Of a stretch of 7,337 bases of DNA, positions 6,480 through 7,337 are shown piece after piece. How positions within the stretch are numbered: the stretch's first letter is position 1; the number at the start of each line of letters is the position of its first letter. The notes under the pieces were generated by a model. It did no database searches, was not told the DNA's origin, and was given only the letters and a program-made list of their open reading frames with translations. The stretch is from contig JALUYN010000593.1 in the NCBI GenBank assembly GCA_027012915.1, positions 1 to 7,337 of the forward strand, in the 5' to 3' direction. The DNA is from Cellvibrionaceae bacterium. GTDB lineage: Bacteria; Pseudomonadota; Gammaproteobacteria; Pseudomonadales; Cellvibrionaceae. Position numbers and translations under genes: made by a program.

Positions 6480-6485
6480 AAGGAG
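6480..6485 (+). promoter_or_regulatory. Strong ribosome binding site setting a GTG start
   Basis: AAGGAG at 6480-6485 sits six nt before GTG at 6492-6494. It decides in favour of the GTG start over the in-frame ATG at 6516, which has no such site. Confidence 0.75.
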
Positions 6486-6491
6486 AGACCC

Positions 6492-7337
6492 GTGCAAAAC
6501 CGATTTGATCACCCCATGCCAGACATTCAAGGCTACTTTGGTGAATACGGTGGCAGCTTTATTCCCGATGAGCTGCAAACCATCATGAATGATATCACCG
6601 CGGCCTATCTGGAAATTCGCGAAGAGAAGACCTTTCTCGACGAACTGGCCAAGCTCTACAAGCACTTTGTCGGCCGCCCCAGCCCGGTATTTCACGCAGA
6701 GAACCTGAGCCGCGAATTCGGCACAGACATCTACCTCAAGCGTGAAGACCTGAACCACACCGGCGCTCATAAGATCAATCACTGTCTGGGTGAAGCATTA
6801 CTTGCCAAGAAAATGGGCAAGAAGAAAATCATCGCCGAAACCGGTGCAGGCCAGCACGGCGTGGCTCTGGCCACGGCGGCGGCACTGGTAGGTCTGGAAT
6901 GCGACATCTACATGGGTGAGGTAGACATCGCCAAAGAGCACCCCAACGTTGTGCGTATGGCTATCCTGGGAGCCAATGTAATTCCGGCGACCCACGGACG
7001 CAAAACACTGAAGGAAGCCGTAGATGCAGCCTTCGATGCTTATTTGAAAGATCCGATTACCCAACTTTACGCCATCGGCTCTGTGGTTGGCCCGCACCCA
7101 TTCCCAATGATGGTTCGCGATTTTCAGTCCATCATCGGCAACGAAGCCAAGCAGCAGTTTCAGGAAATGACCGGCGGCCTGCCTGGTAATGCCGTCGCCT
7201 GTGTGGGCGGTGGCTCCAACGCCATGGGTCTGTTCTCCGCTTTCCTGGATGACACCGACGTGAAACTGTGGGGCGTGGAACCGGCAGGACGCGGCGTCGA
7301 AGAAGAAGGCGAGCACGCCGCCACCATGACCAAGGGA
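6492..7337 (+). CDS. Tryptophan synthase beta-subunit-like PLP enzyme (3'-partial)
   Basis: The frame is open from the GTG at 6492 to the right edge, 282 codons of an expected ~400. It is a fold-type II PLP enzyme closest to TrpB of the main (TrpB1) type, not the TrpB2 type. It shows [26 protein letters not shown] with the PLP lysine at 94 (Lys87 in E. coli), AETGAGQHG with the catalytic Glu at 116 (Glu109), [11 protein letters not shown], and the phosphate-binding GGGSN at 239-243. TrpB condenses indole with L-serine to make tryptophan. Aligned by eye without gaps to remembered E. coli TrpB, catalytic residues are kept. However, positions around the COMM domain differ: Arg141 is Lys148, Gln142 is Glu149, GSxTLKD is GRKTLKE, and the RDW triplet near 175-177 is DAY. 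These lie in the region that communicates with TrpA. No trpF lies upstream, where it often sits; whether trpA lies downstream is not visible. It may be an ordinary but divergent TrpB, a second copy, a stand-alone TrpB, or an enzyme using another nucleophile. Confidence 0.9.
   Translation, partial: MQNRFDHPMPDIQGYFGEYGGSFIPDELQTIMNDITAAYLEIREEKTFLDELAKLYKHFVGRPSPVFHAENLSREFGTDIYLKREDLNHTGAHKINHCLGEALLAKKMGKKKIIAETGAGQHGVALATAAALVGLECDIYMGEVDIAKEHPNVVRMAILGANVIPATHGRKTLKEAVDAAFDAYLKDPITQLYAIGSVVGPHPFPMMVRDFQSIIGNEAKQQFQEMTGGLPGNAVACVGGGSNAMGLFSAFLDDTDVKLWGVEPAGRGVEEEGEHAATMTKG

Noticed and set aside
6447..6491. trp-type attenuator in the trpB-like leader
   Set aside because: The predicted leader is only ~45 nt, with one small hairpin, no leader peptide with Trp codons and no T-run.
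6798..7316. 172-codon minus-strand frame, with a further one at 6447-6782
   Set aside because: Both are antisense to the trpB-like gene, whose conserved PLP motifs show the plus strand is coding.

Overview
The window looks like chromosomal DNA from a free-living, probably marine or aquatic gammaproteobacterium. This is inferred from moderate GC content, a chemoreceptor with a CZB domain, a TonB-dependent receptor of the 'EVTVTARKR' type, a lipoprotein substrate-binding-like protein, and gamma-type codon use. The genus cannot be fixed from sequence alone. Both ends cut through genes: a chemoreceptor at the left edge and a TrpB-like enzyme at the right edge.

Layout. On the plus strand, nt 2-916 encode the signalling half of a methyl-accepting chemotaxis protein with a C-terminal zinc-binding CZB domain. 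Nt 1053-1991 follow with a lipoprotein of the orphan periplasmic substrate-binding-like type. Nt 1992-2850 look like a rearrangement scar. They hold the last ~40 codons of an amidase-family gene without its body (about 2133-2291, plus strand). Convergent to it and overlapping by 11 nt lies a small Nudix hydrolase with a lipoprotein signal (2281-2763, minus). Upstream of that is a two-TM Cache sensor (2848-3774, minus) that stops directly after its second membrane helix, with no output domain.

A perfect 17-bp hairpin (3875-3911) separates these genes from a full-length 781-residue TonB-dependent outer-membrane receptor (3921-6266, minus). That receptor diverges, across a 225-bp control region, from a tryptophan synthase beta-like gene (6492 to the right edge, plus). 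The control region holds a plausible sigma-70 promoter for the trpB-like gene whose -35 box is one arm of a perfect 6-bp inverted repeat, which suggests a repressor site. It also holds a second, wider inverted repeat and a small leader hairpin.

How the genes may work together. The left half is dominated by envelope sensing and signalling: chemoreceptor, binding-protein-like lipoprotein, Cache sensor and lipid-anchored Nudix enzyme. No shared substrate can be deduced. The right half pairs an outer-membrane importer with a PLP enzyme that keeps the TrpB catalytic residues but has changed several positions known in TrpB for inter-subunit communication. Shared control of this divergent pair is possible but unproven. 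No RNA genes, CRISPR arrays or insertion sequences were seen. The most notable items are the divergent TrpB-like enzyme with its operator-promoter overlap, and the scar region with an amidase tail, a Nudix lipoprotein and an output-less Cache sensor.
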